A program made the translations under genes and the position numbers. A DNA stretch of 64,000 nucleotides from RPQJ01 sp963846315 (GTDB lineage: Bacteria; Pseudomonadota; Gammaproteobacteria; Steroidobacterales; Steroidobacteraceae). Location: positions 124,001-188,000 of the forward strand of contig CAWJVM010000013.1 in the NCBI GenBank assembly GCA_963846315.1, written 5' to 3'. The notes below the pieces were generated by a model that was not told the origin of the DNA, made no database searches, and worked only from the letters and a program-made list of their open reading frames with translations. Below, in pieces: positions 42,140-51,873 of this stretch. Within the stretch, counting starts at the first letter, position 1; the number at the start of each line of letters is the position of its first letter.

Positions 42140-44654
42140 TCAGAAAATGGAATCGTCACCCGCTGCCGATTCCACCGTTTCCGCCCCGACGCCGTCGTCA
42201 CCGAGGTTACCCATCCCGGCCCGGGGTGCGTACTGCTCGAGGAACGTTTCAAACAGCGCGCCGGGAGCACCGGCGCGTGACGGTGCGCCACTTTCCCGCG
42301 ACACCCACATGCGCACCACGCCTGGCGGTTCCGGCTGGCGGTGTTCCGGCTTGTCGCGCAGCGCTTCCTGCATGAAGTAAATCCACATCGGCAGCGCGGT
42401 CTTGCCGCCTTCCTCGTTCTCGCCGAGCGACCGTTCCTGGTCGAAGCCGAGCCAGACCGCCGCGGCGACGTCGGCATTGAAGCCCACGAACCACGTGTCG
42501 CGCCGGTCGCTCGTGGTGCCTGTCTTGCCGGCAATGTCCTTGCGATTGAGCGCAGCTGCCGCCCGTTGTGCCGTGCCGCGCTGGATCACGTCCGTCATCA
42601 TGTCGGTCATCACGAACGCATTGGCCGGGCTGATCGCCTGCGGCGCCCGCGGTTCGACGGTGCCGGCTGGCCGGGCGTCGCCGTCGGCAACCTCCCTGCG
42701 GAGGGTCGGCAGGTCGTCCGGAATGGCCGCGAGGTCGGCAGCCACCGTGGCAGTCGCCTCGCTTGCGCTGTCGAAATCGCAAAGACTGCACGCCAGTGAC
42801 CGGCGCGGCCCGGAACAGCTCCCTGCCGCCCGCATCCTGCACCGACTGGATGAAATACGGCGAGACCAGCGCCCCCCCGTTGGCGAAGACCGCGAAGCCA
42901 CGCGCCATCTCCAGCGGGGTGACCTGACCGGTGCCGAGCGCGAGCGTAAGGTTGGCCGGCAACGCTTGCGGGCCGAAGCCGAAGCGCGCGATGTGCTTCA
43001 TCGCGAAGCCGATGCCCGCACCTCGCAGCAGCCGGATCGAAACCAGGTTGCGTGAGCGAACGAGGCCCTCGCGCATCGGTGTCGGACCGTAGAACTTGCG
43101 GGTGATGTTCTGCGGCCGCCACTCTTCGTCGCCTTCCGCGCCGCCGCCGCCCGGCAGTACGATCGGGGCGTCGTTCACCAGCGTCGCGGGGGTGAAACCA
43201 CGCTCCAGGGCTGCTGAATACAGGAACGGCTTGAAGGCGGAGCCCGGTTGGCGCTGGGCCTGCACCACGCGGTTGTATTTGCTCGACCCGAAATCGAAGC
43301 CGCCGACCAGCGACACGATGGCGCCGTCGTTGGGATCGAGCGCCACCAGCGCGCCCGACACCGCTGGCAGCTGACCCAGCCGGTACTTCGATTCCGGCAA
43401 CGGCTCGATGTAAACGACATCGCCGGGCGCGAGTATCTCGCTTGCCGACTTGGGGTAGGGTCCGAGCGCGTCCTTGAGGGGATCGATCACCGGTCTTGCC
43501 CAGGAGATCCCGTCCCAGTCCATGGCGACCGCCGAGCCGTTGCGCAGGACCAGTTCGGCGCTGCGCTCGGCCACCGACGTGACGATCGCCGCCGACAGGC
43601 TGCCGCGCCTTGGATTGCGCATGAACAGTTGATTCAATGCGGCGGGATCGCCGAGCAGTGCCAGCTCCACGCGTTCGAGCGGCCCGCGGTAACCGTGCCG
43701 CCGCTCGTATTCGAGGATGGCGCGCCACGCGGCCGCGTTGGCGGCTTGCTGCAGGCGGCTGTCGAGGGTCGTGTAGACCTTGTAGCCGGCCGTGAGCGCA
43801 TCCGCCCCATGCTGCTGCACCATCTCGGCGCGGACCATCTCGGCCACATAAGGCGCATCGAGCTCGATGATCGGCCCGTGCATGCGGCTCGAGATGGGCT
43901 CGTCCAGCGCGGCGTCGTGCTGGGATTGATCGATCTTGCCGAGTTCGAGCATGCGGCGGAGCACGTACGCCCGGCGATCGTGGGCGCGGCTGATGCTGGC
44001 GACGGGGTTGTCCAGCGAGGGCGATCGTGGCAAGCCCGCAATCAATGCCGCTTCGGCGAGGGTCAGGTCGTGCACCGACTTGTCGAAGTACACCTCTGCC
44101 GCCGCACCAATCCCGTAAGCACGCTGCCCGAGGAAAATGCGGTTCAGGTAGAGGGTCAGGATTTCCTGCTTCGAAAATTCGCGCTCGAGCCGCATCGCCA
44201 GGAAGACTTCCTTGAGCTTGCGTCGCAGGGTCTTTTCCGAGGTCAGCACGGTATTGCGCGCGAGCTGCATCGTGATCGTGCCGCCGCCCTCGCGGACGCT
44301 GCCCGCACTGACGTTCGCCACCAGCGCGCGCACCAGGCTCTGCCAGTCCACTCCGGGGTGCTCGTAGAATCGTGCATCCTCTGCCGCCAGGAACGCATCG
44401 ACGACAACAGGGGGAATCTCGTCGAAGGCCACGGGGATCCGGCGTTGCTCGCCGATCTGCGCCATCAGCTTGCCGTCGCGCGAATAGACCCGCAGCGGCA
44501 ACTGGGTCTTCACGTCCCGCAGCGCTGCCGCGTCCGGAATGTCCGGCGCGAGGTACTGGTACGCGCCTGCGAACCCCATGCACACCATCACCACCACCGA
44601 CAAAGCGGCGGCCAGCAGCGCGCCCAGGATTCTCGTCATGACATTGCGACCCAT
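42140..44654 (-). pseudogene. mrcA: Penicillin-binding protein 1A, frameshifted near 42781
   Basis: The first frame (start 44654, MGRNVMTRILGALL) encodes the membrane anchor, the glycosyltransferase domain (EDARFYEHPGVDW, GGGTITMQLARN) and the transpeptidase motifs SAFK and SRN. It loses homology after VTGVQSL. The C-terminus continues in the next frame from CDFDSASEA and holds the KTG motif (AGKTGTTSDRRDTW). Dropping one base from the AAA run at 42781-42783 joins them. If real, the shift removes KTG. It is divergent from pilM, as is normal for this gene. Confidence 0.82.
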
Positions 44655-45058
44655 TGCTAAAACTGCGAACCGTTCCTTGCTGCGCCCAAGGCGCCTGTGC
44701 ATAGTAGCCGCCGACACAAGGGCAAACCCGTCGAAAGTCGGGGGCGCAAAGTCACCGGCCTGATGGGGCGACCCAAGGCGGCGGGGCTACCGGTCCGAAT
44801 GTTTCAGGCAGCAAGCCTTCAAGGTCGACCCTGGTTCGTGATCGTGATCCCGCCCGCCCACGGCACCCGCCGCGCGAGCGCCGCCCTTGCGAACAGTTGA
44901 CGGTTTTTCACCACCACGCCCGCAGGGAGCGACGCGGATGACGGTTTTTGTTAGCTCACTCACAATTCTATTAGGTGCAACCCTGATATATAGTGGCGCC
45001 GGGGCTTTGAAACTGCCACACAATCGCGGCGCAACCTCTTGAACTAGAAGGATCAACC
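44655..45058. other. mrcA-pilM divergent intergenic region
   Basis: 404 nt. It holds a GEMM-I aptamer (44713-44794), an 11-bp direct repeat TGACGGTTTTT (44898-44908 and 44939-44949) and a TATATA possible -10 at 44987-44992. The rest shows nothing I recognise. Confidence 0.75.
44713..44794 (+). ncRNA. c-di-GMP-I (GEMM-I) riboswitch aptamer
   Basis: The conserved core is present in order: GACACAAGGGCAAACC, a P2 hairpin with a GAAA tetraloop, GGGCGCAAAG, CCGGCCTGA, a P3 stem with GCGA loop, and CGGGGCTACCGG. These match the Vibrio Vc2 aptamer block by block. It lies about 265 nt upstream of pilM on the same strand, so it probably ties pilMNOPQ expression to c-di-GMP. I cannot tell whether it switches on or off. 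Confidence 0.85.
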
Positions 45059-46120
45059 GTGCTGTTCCAGCGCAGGTTCCGACCGGTTATCGGACTCGAC
45101 ATCACCACCTCCTCGATCAAGCTGATCGAGCTGACGCGCAGCGGCGACTCGTATCGAGTCGAGTCGTACGCGGCCGAGCCCACGCCGCCGAATGCCATCA
45201 ACGAAAAAGCCATCGTCGATGCCCAGGCCGTCGGTGAAGCCGTGCGCCGCGCCGTCAAGCGCGCAGGCGCGCGCAGCAAGGAGTGTGCCGTGGCGGTCAG
45301 CGGCGATGCCGCGATCACCAAGGTGATCCAGATGCCCCGCAACCTGCGCGAGAACGAACTCGAGTCGCAGGTCGAGATGCAGGCCGACCAGTACATTCCC
45401 TTCCCGATGGAAGAGGTCAGCTTCGACTTCGAAGTGGTCGGCCCGTCGGAAAAAGACCCGGAAATGCTCGACGTGCTGCTCGTGGCCACGCGCTCGGAGA
45501 ACGTCGAACAGCGCCAGGCTGCCGTGCAGGCAGCCGGCCTCACCGCGCGCATCGTCGACGTCGAAGCATTCGCGCTCGAAAACGCATGCCGCCTGCTGAC
45601 GCACCAGATGCCCGATGGCGGCATGGAGCGCAACATCGCCGTCATCGACTTCGGCGCCAGCAGCACCACGTTCTCGGTGCTGCGCGACACCAAGGTGGCC
45701 TACACCCGCGACTTCTCCTTCGGCGGCCAGCAGCTGACCGAAGAGATCATGCGCACCTACGGCCTCTCGATGGAGGAAGCCGGGCGCGCCAAGAAAGAAG
45801 GCGGGCTGCCTGCCAATTACCAGGCCGAAGTGCTCGACCCGTTCATCGACGACATGTGCCAGCAGGTGAGCCGGTCACTGCAGTTCTACCTTGCGGCCGG
45901 CGCCGGGCGCGAACAGCCTGAGCTGATCCTGATCTGCGGCGGCTGCGCCAACATCCCGGGCGTCGCCGACGTGATCGCGAGCCGGGTCGGCATTCCCGCC
46001 GAGCGTGGCGACCCGCTGGGCCAGATGAAGATTTCCACTCGGGCCCTCGCACAGGGCGTGAAGAAGGACGCGACGGCATTGCTCACCGCCTGCGGCCTGG
46101 CGCTCAGGAGCTTCGACTGA
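45059..46120 (+). CDS. pilM: Type IV pilus assembly ATPase-like protein PilM
   Basis: 353 aa, actin/FtsA-like cytoplasmic protein. IGLDITTSSIKLIEL (phosphate 1 loop), IDFGASSTTFSVL and the C-terminal LICGGCANIPGV are conserved. It binds the N-terminal peptide of PilN and links the motor to the inner-membrane alignment complex. The start is GTG at 45059, with AAGGA 6 nt upstream. It overlaps pilN as TGATG. Confidence 0.95.
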   Translation: MLFQRRFRPVIGLDITTSSIKLIELTRSGDSYRVESYAAEPTPPNAINEKAIVDAQAVGEAVRRAVKRAGARSKECAVAVSGDAAITKVIQMPRNLRENELESQVEMQADQYIPFPMEEVSFDFEVVGPSEKDPEMLDVLLVATRSENVEQRQAAVQAAGLTARIVDVEAFALENACRLLTHQMPDGGMERNIAVIDFGASSTTFSVLRDTKVAYTRDFSFGGQQLTEEIMRTYGLSMEEAGRAKKEGGLPANYQAEVLDPFIDDMCQQVSRSLQFYLAAGAGREQPELILICGGCANIPGVADVIASRVGIPAERGDPLGQMKISTRALAQGVKKDATALLTACGLALRSFD

Positions 46121-46728
46121 TGCCAAGAATCAACCTGCTGCCGTGGCGTGAGGCGGAACGCAAGCACAAGCGCCAGGAATTCTTCCTGTCGCTCGGTGCG
46201 GCGCTGGCCACGGCGGGTTTGATCACGCTGCTCGGCAACTGGCAGATGAGCGCCGCAATCGATCACCAACGCGACCGCAATAACTACCTGAACCAGGAAA
46301 TCGCCGGGCTCGACAAGCAGATCGAGGAAATCAACGGCCTCGACGCGCAGAAGCGCCGGTTGCTCGCGCGCATGGAGATCATCGAGACGTTGCAGCGAAG
46401 CCGTCCGGAAATCGTCCACGTCTTCGACGAACTCGTGCGTGTCCTGCCGGAGGGCGTCTACCTGACGTACTTGCGGCAGACGGGCACGCGCTTCGAGCTG
46501 CGTGGTGTCGCGCAGTCCAGCACGCGCGTCTCATCGTTCATGCGCAACATCGATGCCTCGCAGTGGCTCTCCGATCCGACCCTGCAGATCGTCGAGACCC
46601 GCGCCAAGGATTTGACCGGCGGCGCCTCGTTCACGTTGTTCGCCAACCAGCGGAGCCAGGCCACAGCAGAGGATGACGCGGCCGCGGCACCGGCCGGCAA
46701 GGCCAAGAAGAAGGTGGCCGCCAAATGA
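46120..46728 (+). CDS. pilN: Type IV pilus inner-membrane protein PilN
   Basis: 202 aa. The cytoplasmic start MPRINLLPWREAERKHKRQ carries the INLLPWR peptide that docks in PilM. One membrane helix (about 24-42), a coiled coil (about 45-90) and a ferredoxin-like periplasmic domain follow. It pairs with PilO. The C-terminus is Ala/Lys-rich. Confidence 0.95.
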   Translation: MPRINLLPWREAERKHKRQEFFLSLGAALATAGLITLLGNWQMSAAIDHQRDRNNYLNQEIAGLDKQIEEINGLDAQKRRLLARMEIIETLQRSRPEIVHVFDELVRVLPEGVYLTYLRQTGTRFELRGVAQSSTRVSSFMRNIDASQWLSDPTLQIVETRAKDLTGGASFTLFANQRSQATAEDDAAAAPAGKAKKKVAAK

Positions 46729-47414
46729 ACAAGTTGCAGGTACTGTTCGAGCAGCTGCGCAACCTTGATCCGAACGATCCGGGCCGTTGGCCGATCGGCG
46801 TCCGCATTGCCGCGGCTGCGCTGTTGTTCCTTGTCGCCGCGGCAGGCGGCTACTACTTCCTGGTCTGGAAGAGCCAGCATCCGGTGCTGCTCGAAGAACG
46901 GTTGAAGGAAGGCCAGTTGATGGAATCGCTGACCACCAAGGCCAAGCGGGCGGCGAACCTCGATGCGTATCGAGTGCAGCTCGCCGAAATGGAAAAGTCC
47001 TTTGGTGCGATGCTGCGGCAGCTGCCGAACAAGACCGAGGTGCCGAACCTGCTGGTCGACATTTCGCAGACGGGCCTCGCGGCCGGCCTCGAGGAGAATC
47101 TGTTCAAGCCGCAGGGTGAGATCAAGAAGGACTTCTACGCCGAGCTGCCGATCAGCATCCGCCTGACGGGCGGCTATCATGAGATGGGCAAGTTTGCGAG
47201 CGGCATCGCCGCGCTGCCGCGCATCGTGACCGTGCACGACATCGAGATTTCACCGCCGGCGGGCCGCACCGTGATGGAGCCGGGTGAGCTCACCCTCAAT
47301 GTCACCGCGAAGACCTATCGCTACCTCGACGACGAGGAACAGGCCGCGGCGGAGCCGAAAGACAAGGGCAAGGTCAAGAAGGGCAAGAAGAAGCCCGCTG
47401 CGGGCGAGGCATGA
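46725..47414 (+). CDS. pilO: Type IV pilus inner-membrane protein PilO
   Basis: 229 aa. One membrane helix (about 24-44), a coiled coil, then a periplasmic domain with LFKPQGEIKKDFYAELPISI and GGYHEMGKFASGIAALPRIV, typical PilO motifs. It forms heterodimers with PilN and contacts PilP. The tail is Lys-rich (KDKGKVKKGKKK). ATGA overlaps at both ends couple it to pilN and pilP. Confidence 0.95.
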   Translation: MNKLQVLFEQLRNLDPNDPGRWPIGVRIAAAALLFLVAAAGGYYFLVWKSQHPVLLEERLKEGQLMESLTTKAKRAANLDAYRVQLAEMEKSFGAMLRQLPNKTEVPNLLVDISQTGLAAGLEENLFKPQGEIKKDFYAELPISIRLTGGYHEMGKFASGIAALPRIVTVHDIEISPPAGRTVMEPGELTLNVTAKTYRYLDDEEQAAAEPKDKGKVKKGKKKPAAGEA

Positions 47415-47950
47415 CCATGAGTACGACGGTGAAATCACGGTCGTCGGTCAACCGGCTCACGCTGCTCGCGTCGTCGATCGCCCTGCTGCTTGCAGGCTGC
47501 GGCAACGACATGAGCGAGCTGGAGGCCAGGGTCGACGAGGTCAAGAATGCTCCCGGCACCGGCATCGAGCCGCTGCCGGAAGTGAAGCCGTACGAGACGT
47601 TCGATTATTCCGCCGCCGATCAGCGTTCGCCGTTCGAGCCAGGAATTTCCGCCCTGGCCAACGCGCCGAACGCGATCCGCCCGGACCAGAACCGGCCGCG
47701 CGAGTTCCTCGAGCAGTTCTCGCTCGACACCTTGCGCATGGTCGGCACCGTGAAACTGAAGGGAAAGTTGTTCGGCCTGGTTCAGACCAAGGACGGGCTG
47801 GTGCACCGGGTGTTGACTGGCAACCATGTGGGACAGAGCGATGGCCGTATCACGGGCATCGAGGAAGGCAAGATCTCGCTCATCGAGATCGTTCCTGACG
47901 GCATGGGTGGCTTCATTGAGCGCCCCGCCGCACTCGCGCTGAGCGAATGA
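47411..47950 (+). CDS. pilP: Type IV pilus lipoprotein PilP
   Basis: 179 aa. The signal peptide ends in the lipobox LLAGC, so the Cys is probably acylated. A flexible region with DQRSPFEPG follows, then a beta-sandwich (LDTLRMVGTVKLKGKLFGLV). PilP bridges PilN/PilO to the secretin PilQ. An alternative ATG lies 6 nt downstream. Confidence 0.94.
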   Translation: MTMSTTVKSRSSVNRLTLLASSIALLLAGCGNDMSELEARVDEVKNAPGTGIEPLPEVKPYETFDYSAADQRSPFEPGISALANAPNAIRPDQNRPREFLEQFSLDTLRMVGTVKLKGKLFGLVQTKDGLVHRVLTGNHVGQSDGRITGIEEGKISLIEIVPDGMGGFIERPAALALSE

Positions 47951-47969
47951 TCTGCAAGGAGATCCGAGA

Positions 47970-50165
47970 ATGACCGCTGCATCGTCGCCCGTGAACCATC
48001 GCCGCCCGGAGGCCGGCCGCCTGCATCGGCCCTTCCGAGCCGCGGCGCTCGTCGCGTTGGCCGGGGCACTCGCATTCGCCGCGCAGGCTGCGCTAGCGCA
48101 GGCGTCCACCCGGCTCACCAAGGTCGAGCTGCAGCCGCAGCCTGGCAACCAGCTCGAGGTCAAGCTCGTGCTGGACGGCCCGGCGCCGCAGCCGATCGCC
48201 TTTACCATCGACAACCCGGCGCGTCTCGCCGTGGACCTGCCGGGCACCTCGATCGCGCTCGAATCGCGCCGCATCGACGTCAAGGCCGGCGGCGTCGATT
48301 CGATCGTTGCGGCCGAAGCATCGGGCCGCACGCGCGTCGTCTTCAACCTCGACTCGCTGCAGCCGTATTCGACGCGAACGGAAGGCAACAACGTCTACGT
48401 CTCGCTCGGTCGCTCGGTTGCAAGTGCCACGACCGGCGCAGCGGCCAGCACTTCGTCGGCAGCTGGCGCGGCTCCGGGCGCGTTCTCGATCGACAAGGTC
48501 GATTTCCGTCGCGGCCCCGACGGCGCCGGCCGCATCATCGTTCGCACCAGCGACCCGCGCGTGCAGGCCAGCGTCAAGCAGGAAGGCGGTCGCACGGTCG
48601 TGGATTTCCCGCGCACCGGCGTCGCACCCGAAGCCGCGCGCCGCTACGACGTCGTCGATTTCGCGACGCCCGTCAGTTCGTTCGACGTGACCAGCACGCC
48701 GAACGGCGCCCGTATCATCGTCAGCGCCACGGGCGAATACGAGCAACTCGGCTACCAGAGTGATCGCGAATACGTGCTCGAACTGCGCCAGCGAACGAAA
48801 TCGGCCGCAGCCGCCGATCCGACCAGGAAGGAATACCGCGGCGAGCGCCTGACGCTCAACTTCCAGGACATCGAGACCCGCGCCGTGCTGCAGCTGCTCG
48901 CCGAGACGAGCGGCCAAAACATCGTGGTCAGCGACACGGTGCAGGGCAACGTCACGCTGCGCCTGCAGAACGTGCCGTGGGACCAGGCACTCGACATCGT
49001 CATGCGCACGAAGGGCCTCGACAAGCGGCAGGAGGGCAACGTGATCTACGTCGCTCCGGCCGAGGAACTCGCCGCGCGTGAGAAGCAGATGCTCGAGTCG
49101 CAGAAGTCGATGACCGAACTTTCGCCGGTGCGCACGGAGTACCTGCAGGTCAACTACGCGAAGGCCTCCGACCTCGCAGCGCTGATCCGCTCGCAGGGCA
49201 AGGGCTCGTCGCTCCTGTCGGACCGCGGCAGCCTCGCGATCGACGAACGCACGAACACGCTGTTGCTGCAGGACACGGCGGATCGCCTGGCCGACATCCG
49301 TCGCCTGGTACAGACCCTCGACATTCCCGTGAAGCAGGTACTGATCGAAGCCCGCATCGTCATCGTCAACGACGACTTCAGCCGCGAGCTGGGCGTGCGT
49401 TTCGGCGGTGCGTTCGTGGGTAATTACGGCAGCAGCGACGGCCTGATGTTCGTCGGCTCGAGAGGTCTCGACACCGATCCGGGCAATACCGGTCCGATCA
49501 TCAATCCGACGAGTCCTGGCGGCGCCGGTTTGAGCGGCACCCAGGTCACGACTCCGACGGTCAACGACCGTTACATGGTGAACCTGCCAATAGCGAACCC
49601 GGCCGGGCGCCTCGCCATGACCCTGCTCGATTCCGATTACGTCGTCGACCTGGAAATTACGGCCGCCCAGCGCGAAGGCCGTGGCGAAGTGGTCTCCGCC
49701 CCTCGCGTCATCACGGCTAACGGCAAGGAAGCAGTGATCGAGCAGGGCACCGAAATTCCGTACCAGGAATCGGCTTCGAGCGGCGCCACGACGACGCAGT
49801 TCAAGAAGGCTGTCCTGTCGCTCAAGGTCACGCCCCAGATCACCCCGGACGACCGCGTGATCCTGGACCTGACCGTGTCGAAGGACAGCGTCGGCCAGCT
49901 CTTGCCGAGCGCCACGGGCGGCAGCGTGCCGAGCATCGACACGCGCACGATCACGACCCAGGTGCTGGTCAACGACGGCCAGACGGTCGTCCTCGGCGGC
50001 ATTCTCGAGACCGAGCGCCGCGACACGGTCAACAAAGTGCCGTTCCTCGGCGACGTGCCGGGCCTCGGGTACCTGTTCCGCAGCAAGTCGAAGACCGACA
50101 ACAAGGACGAGCTGCTGATCTTCGTGACGCCGAAGATCCTGCGCGAGGGCGCCGAGATCTACTGA
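47970..50165 (+). CDS. pilQ: Type IV pilus secretin PilQ
   Basis: 731 aa. A signal peptide (about 1-45) is followed by two AMIN domains (about 50-140 and 170-265) that bind peptidoglycan. Next come the N0/N1 domains (RLTLNFQDIETRAVLQLLAE; RLVQTLDIPVKQVLIEARI) and the secretin pore (VPFLGDVPGLGYLF, LLIFVTPKIL). It forms the outer-membrane channel for the pilus. It ends the pilMNOPQ operon and is followed by a terminator-like hairpin. Confidence 0.96.
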   Translation: MTAASSPVNHRRPEAGRLHRPFRAAALVALAGALAFAAQAALAQASTRLTKVELQPQPGNQLEVKLVLDGPAPQPIAFTIDNPARLAVDLPGTSIALESRRIDVKAGGVDSIVAAEASGRTRVVFNLDSLQPYSTRTEGNNVYVSLGRSVASATTGAAASTSSAAGAAPGAFSIDKVDFRRGPDGAGRIIVRTSDPRVQASVKQEGGRTVVDFPRTGVAPEAARRYDVVDFATPVSSFDVTSTPNGARIIVSATGEYEQLGYQSDREYVLELRQRTKSAAAADPTRKEYRGERLTLNFQDIETRAVLQLLAETSGQNIVVSDTVQGNVTLRLQNVPWDQALDIVMRTKGLDKRQEGNVIYVAPAEELAAREKQMLESQKSMTELSPVRTEYLQVNYAKASDLAALIRSQGKGSSLLSDRGSLAIDERTNTLLLQDTADRLADIRRLVQTLDIPVKQVLIEARIVIVNDDFSRELGVRFGGAFVGNYGSSDGLMFVGSRGLDTDPGNTGPIINPTSPGGAGLSGTQVTTPTVNDRYMVNLPIANPAGRLAMTLLDSDYVVDLEITAAQREGRGEVVSAPRVITANGKEAVIEQGTEIPYQESASSGATTTQFKKAVLSLKVTPQITPDDRVILDLTVSKDSVGQLLPSATGGSVPSIDTRTITTQVLVNDGQTVVLGGILETERRDTVNKVPFLGDVPGLGYLFRSKSKTDNKDELLIFVTPKILREGAEIY

Positions 50166-50192
50166 CGCATCGGCCCTCCGGTGCGAGAATGG

Positions 50193-50222
50193 GCGGCCGC
50201 AGCGATCCTGCGGCCGCTTTTC
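50193..50222 (+). terminator. Terminator-like hairpin after pilQ
   Basis: GCGGCCGCAG and its complement form a 10-bp stem with a 5-nt loop, followed by TTTTCG. It lies 28 nt after the pilQ stop and before aroK, so read-through into the aro genes may be partial. Confidence 0.75.
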
Positions 50223-50251
50223 GTTGGGGGGTCCAGTACGCCGATGTATCG

Positions 50252-50776
50252 ATGCGCATGAACGTCTTCCTCGTCGGCCCCATGGGCTCGGGCAAGAGCG
50301 CGGTCGGCCGGCAGCTCGCGCAACGGCTGGCGCTCGAGTTCATCGACAGTGACGACGAAATCGAGTCCCGCACGGGCGTCGACATCCCCTACATCTTCGA
50401 ACGCGAGGGCGAGGCCGGCTTCCGGCAGCGCGAAGCCGAGGTCATCGACGCGATCACCCGTCGTGACGGGGTGCTGGTCTCGACGGGAGGCGGGGCGATC
50501 CTCGACGCCGGCACGCGAGAGCGACTGCGCGCTCGGGGCCACGTCGTGTATCTTCGGACTTCCGTGGACCAGCAACTCGCCCGCACCCGGCGCAGCAATG
50601 ACCGGCCGCTGCTCAACAACGACGACCCGCGCGGCACGCTCGAACGCCTGTTCGAACAGCGTGCACCCCTCTACACCGAGGTGGCCGAGATCGTCGTCGA
50701 CACCGACGGCCGCAAGGTGAAGACCGTGGTCGACCACATCTGTCGCCAGCTCGGCGCCGGCGAGGTCGGGCCATGA
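50252..50776 (+). CDS. aroK: Shikimate kinase
   Basis: 174 aa. The P-loop GPMGSGKSAVG, shikimate-binding DSDDEIE and STGGGAIL, and the lid RPLLNN are present. It phosphorylates shikimate in aromatic amino acid synthesis. The ATG at 50252 (MRMNVFLVGPMG) is preferred; another lies 6 nt downstream. It overlaps aroB by 4 nt. Confidence 0.96.
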   Translation: MRMNVFLVGPMGSGKSAVGRQLAQRLALEFIDSDDEIESRTGVDIPYIFEREGEAGFRQREAEVIDAITRRDGVLVSTGGGAILDAGTRERLRARGHVVYLRTSVDQQLARTRRSNDRPLLNNDDPRGTLERLFEQRAPLYTEVAEIVVDTDGRKVKTVVDHICRQLGAGEVGP

Positions 50777-51873
50777 CGGGCCGCTCGCCGCAGACGCTGT
50801 CGATCGACCTGGAGCGGTGCAGCTACCCGATCGTGATCGGCGAAGGCTTGCTCGCCGACGCAGACCTGGTCGCCCGTCACGTTGCGGCGCACGACGTGCT
50901 GATCGTCACGAACGAGACGGTCGGACCGCTTTACGTTGATCGGCTGCGGGCGGGTCTTGCGGGCAAGCGCGTCAGCTCGGTCGAGCTGCCCGATGGCGAG
51001 CAGCACAAGACCCTGGCCGTGCTCGAACGCGTGTTCGATGCGCTGATCGAGGCGCGCCTGAACCGGGATGCCTGCGTGGTCGCGCTTGGTGGCGGCGTGG
51101 TCGGCGACATGGCTGGATTCGCGGCCGCCTGCTACCAGCGCGGCATCGATTTCGTGCAGGTGCCGACGACGCTGCTGGCGCAGGTCGACTCTGCCGTGGG
51201 TGGCAAGACCGGCGTCAACCACCCCGGCGGCAAGAACATGATCGGCGCGTTTCACCAGCCGCGAGCGGTGCTGTCGGACCTCGGCACGCTGCGCACGCTG
51301 CCGCCGCGGGAACTGCGCGCAGGCCTCGCCGAGGTCATCAAATACGGCCTGATCGACGACGCCGATTTTCTCGCGTGGATCGAGGCCCACATCGACCCGT
51401 TGCTCGCGCTGGACATGGACGCACTGGCACAGGCCGTGCGGCGGTCGTGCGAGATCAAGGCGCGCATCGTTGCGGCCGATGAACGCGAACACGGCCAGCG
51501 TGCCTTGCTGAACCTGGGGCACACGTTCGGCCACGCCATCGAGACTGCAGCCGGCTACGGCGAGTGGCTGCACGGCGAAGCCGTGGCTTTGGGGCTGCTG
51601 CTCGCCGCGGATCTGTCGCAGCGACTCGGCTACCTCGGCACGGCCGACGTCGCCCGGGTGCGCGAGTTGCTGCGCCGGGCTGGGCTGCCGACCACTGCGC
51701 CGGCCATTGGCGCGTCCAAGGCCCTGGAACTGATGGGCATGGACAAGAAAGTCCTGCAGGGACGCATCCGACTCGTGCTCATGCGTAAGGTCGGCGAGGG
51801 CGTCGTCACGGGCGACTATCCAGCCGCTGCGCTGCAGGCGACGCTGCGTGCTCACTTCGAGGTGACGGCATGA
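50773..51873 (+). CDS. aroB: 3-dehydroquinate synthase
   Basis: 366 aa NAD- and metal-dependent enzyme that forms 3-dehydroquinate from DAHP. LGGGVVGDMAGFAAACYQRG, DSAVGGKTGVNHPGGKN and the metal His in GHTFGHAIE and WLHGEAVALG are conserved. The aroK-aroB pair after pilQ is standard in gammaproteobacteria. It overlaps dgt as ATGA. Confidence 0.97.
   Translation: MTGRSPQTLSIDLERCSYPIVIGEGLLADADLVARHVAAHDVLIVTNETVGPLYVDRLRAGLAGKRVSSVELPDGEQHKTLAVLERVFDALIEARLNRDACVVALGGGVVGDMAGFAAACYQRGIDFVQVPTTLLAQVDSAVGGKTGVNHPGGKNMIGAFHQPRAVLSDLGTLRTLPPRELRAGLAEVIKYGLIDDADFLAWIEAHIDPLLALDMDALAQAVRRSCEIKARIVAADEREHGQRALLNLGHTFGHAIETAAGYGEWLHGEAVALGLLLAADLSQRLGYLGTADVARVRELLRRAGLPTTAPAIGASKALELMGMDKKVLQGRIRLVLMRKVGEGVVTGDYPAAALQATLRAHFEVTA

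Noticed and set aside
44799..44900. 33-codon frame after the riboswitch
   Set aside because: No ribosome site, Arg/Ala/Pro-rich composition and no recognisable motif; probably chance in GC-rich leader.
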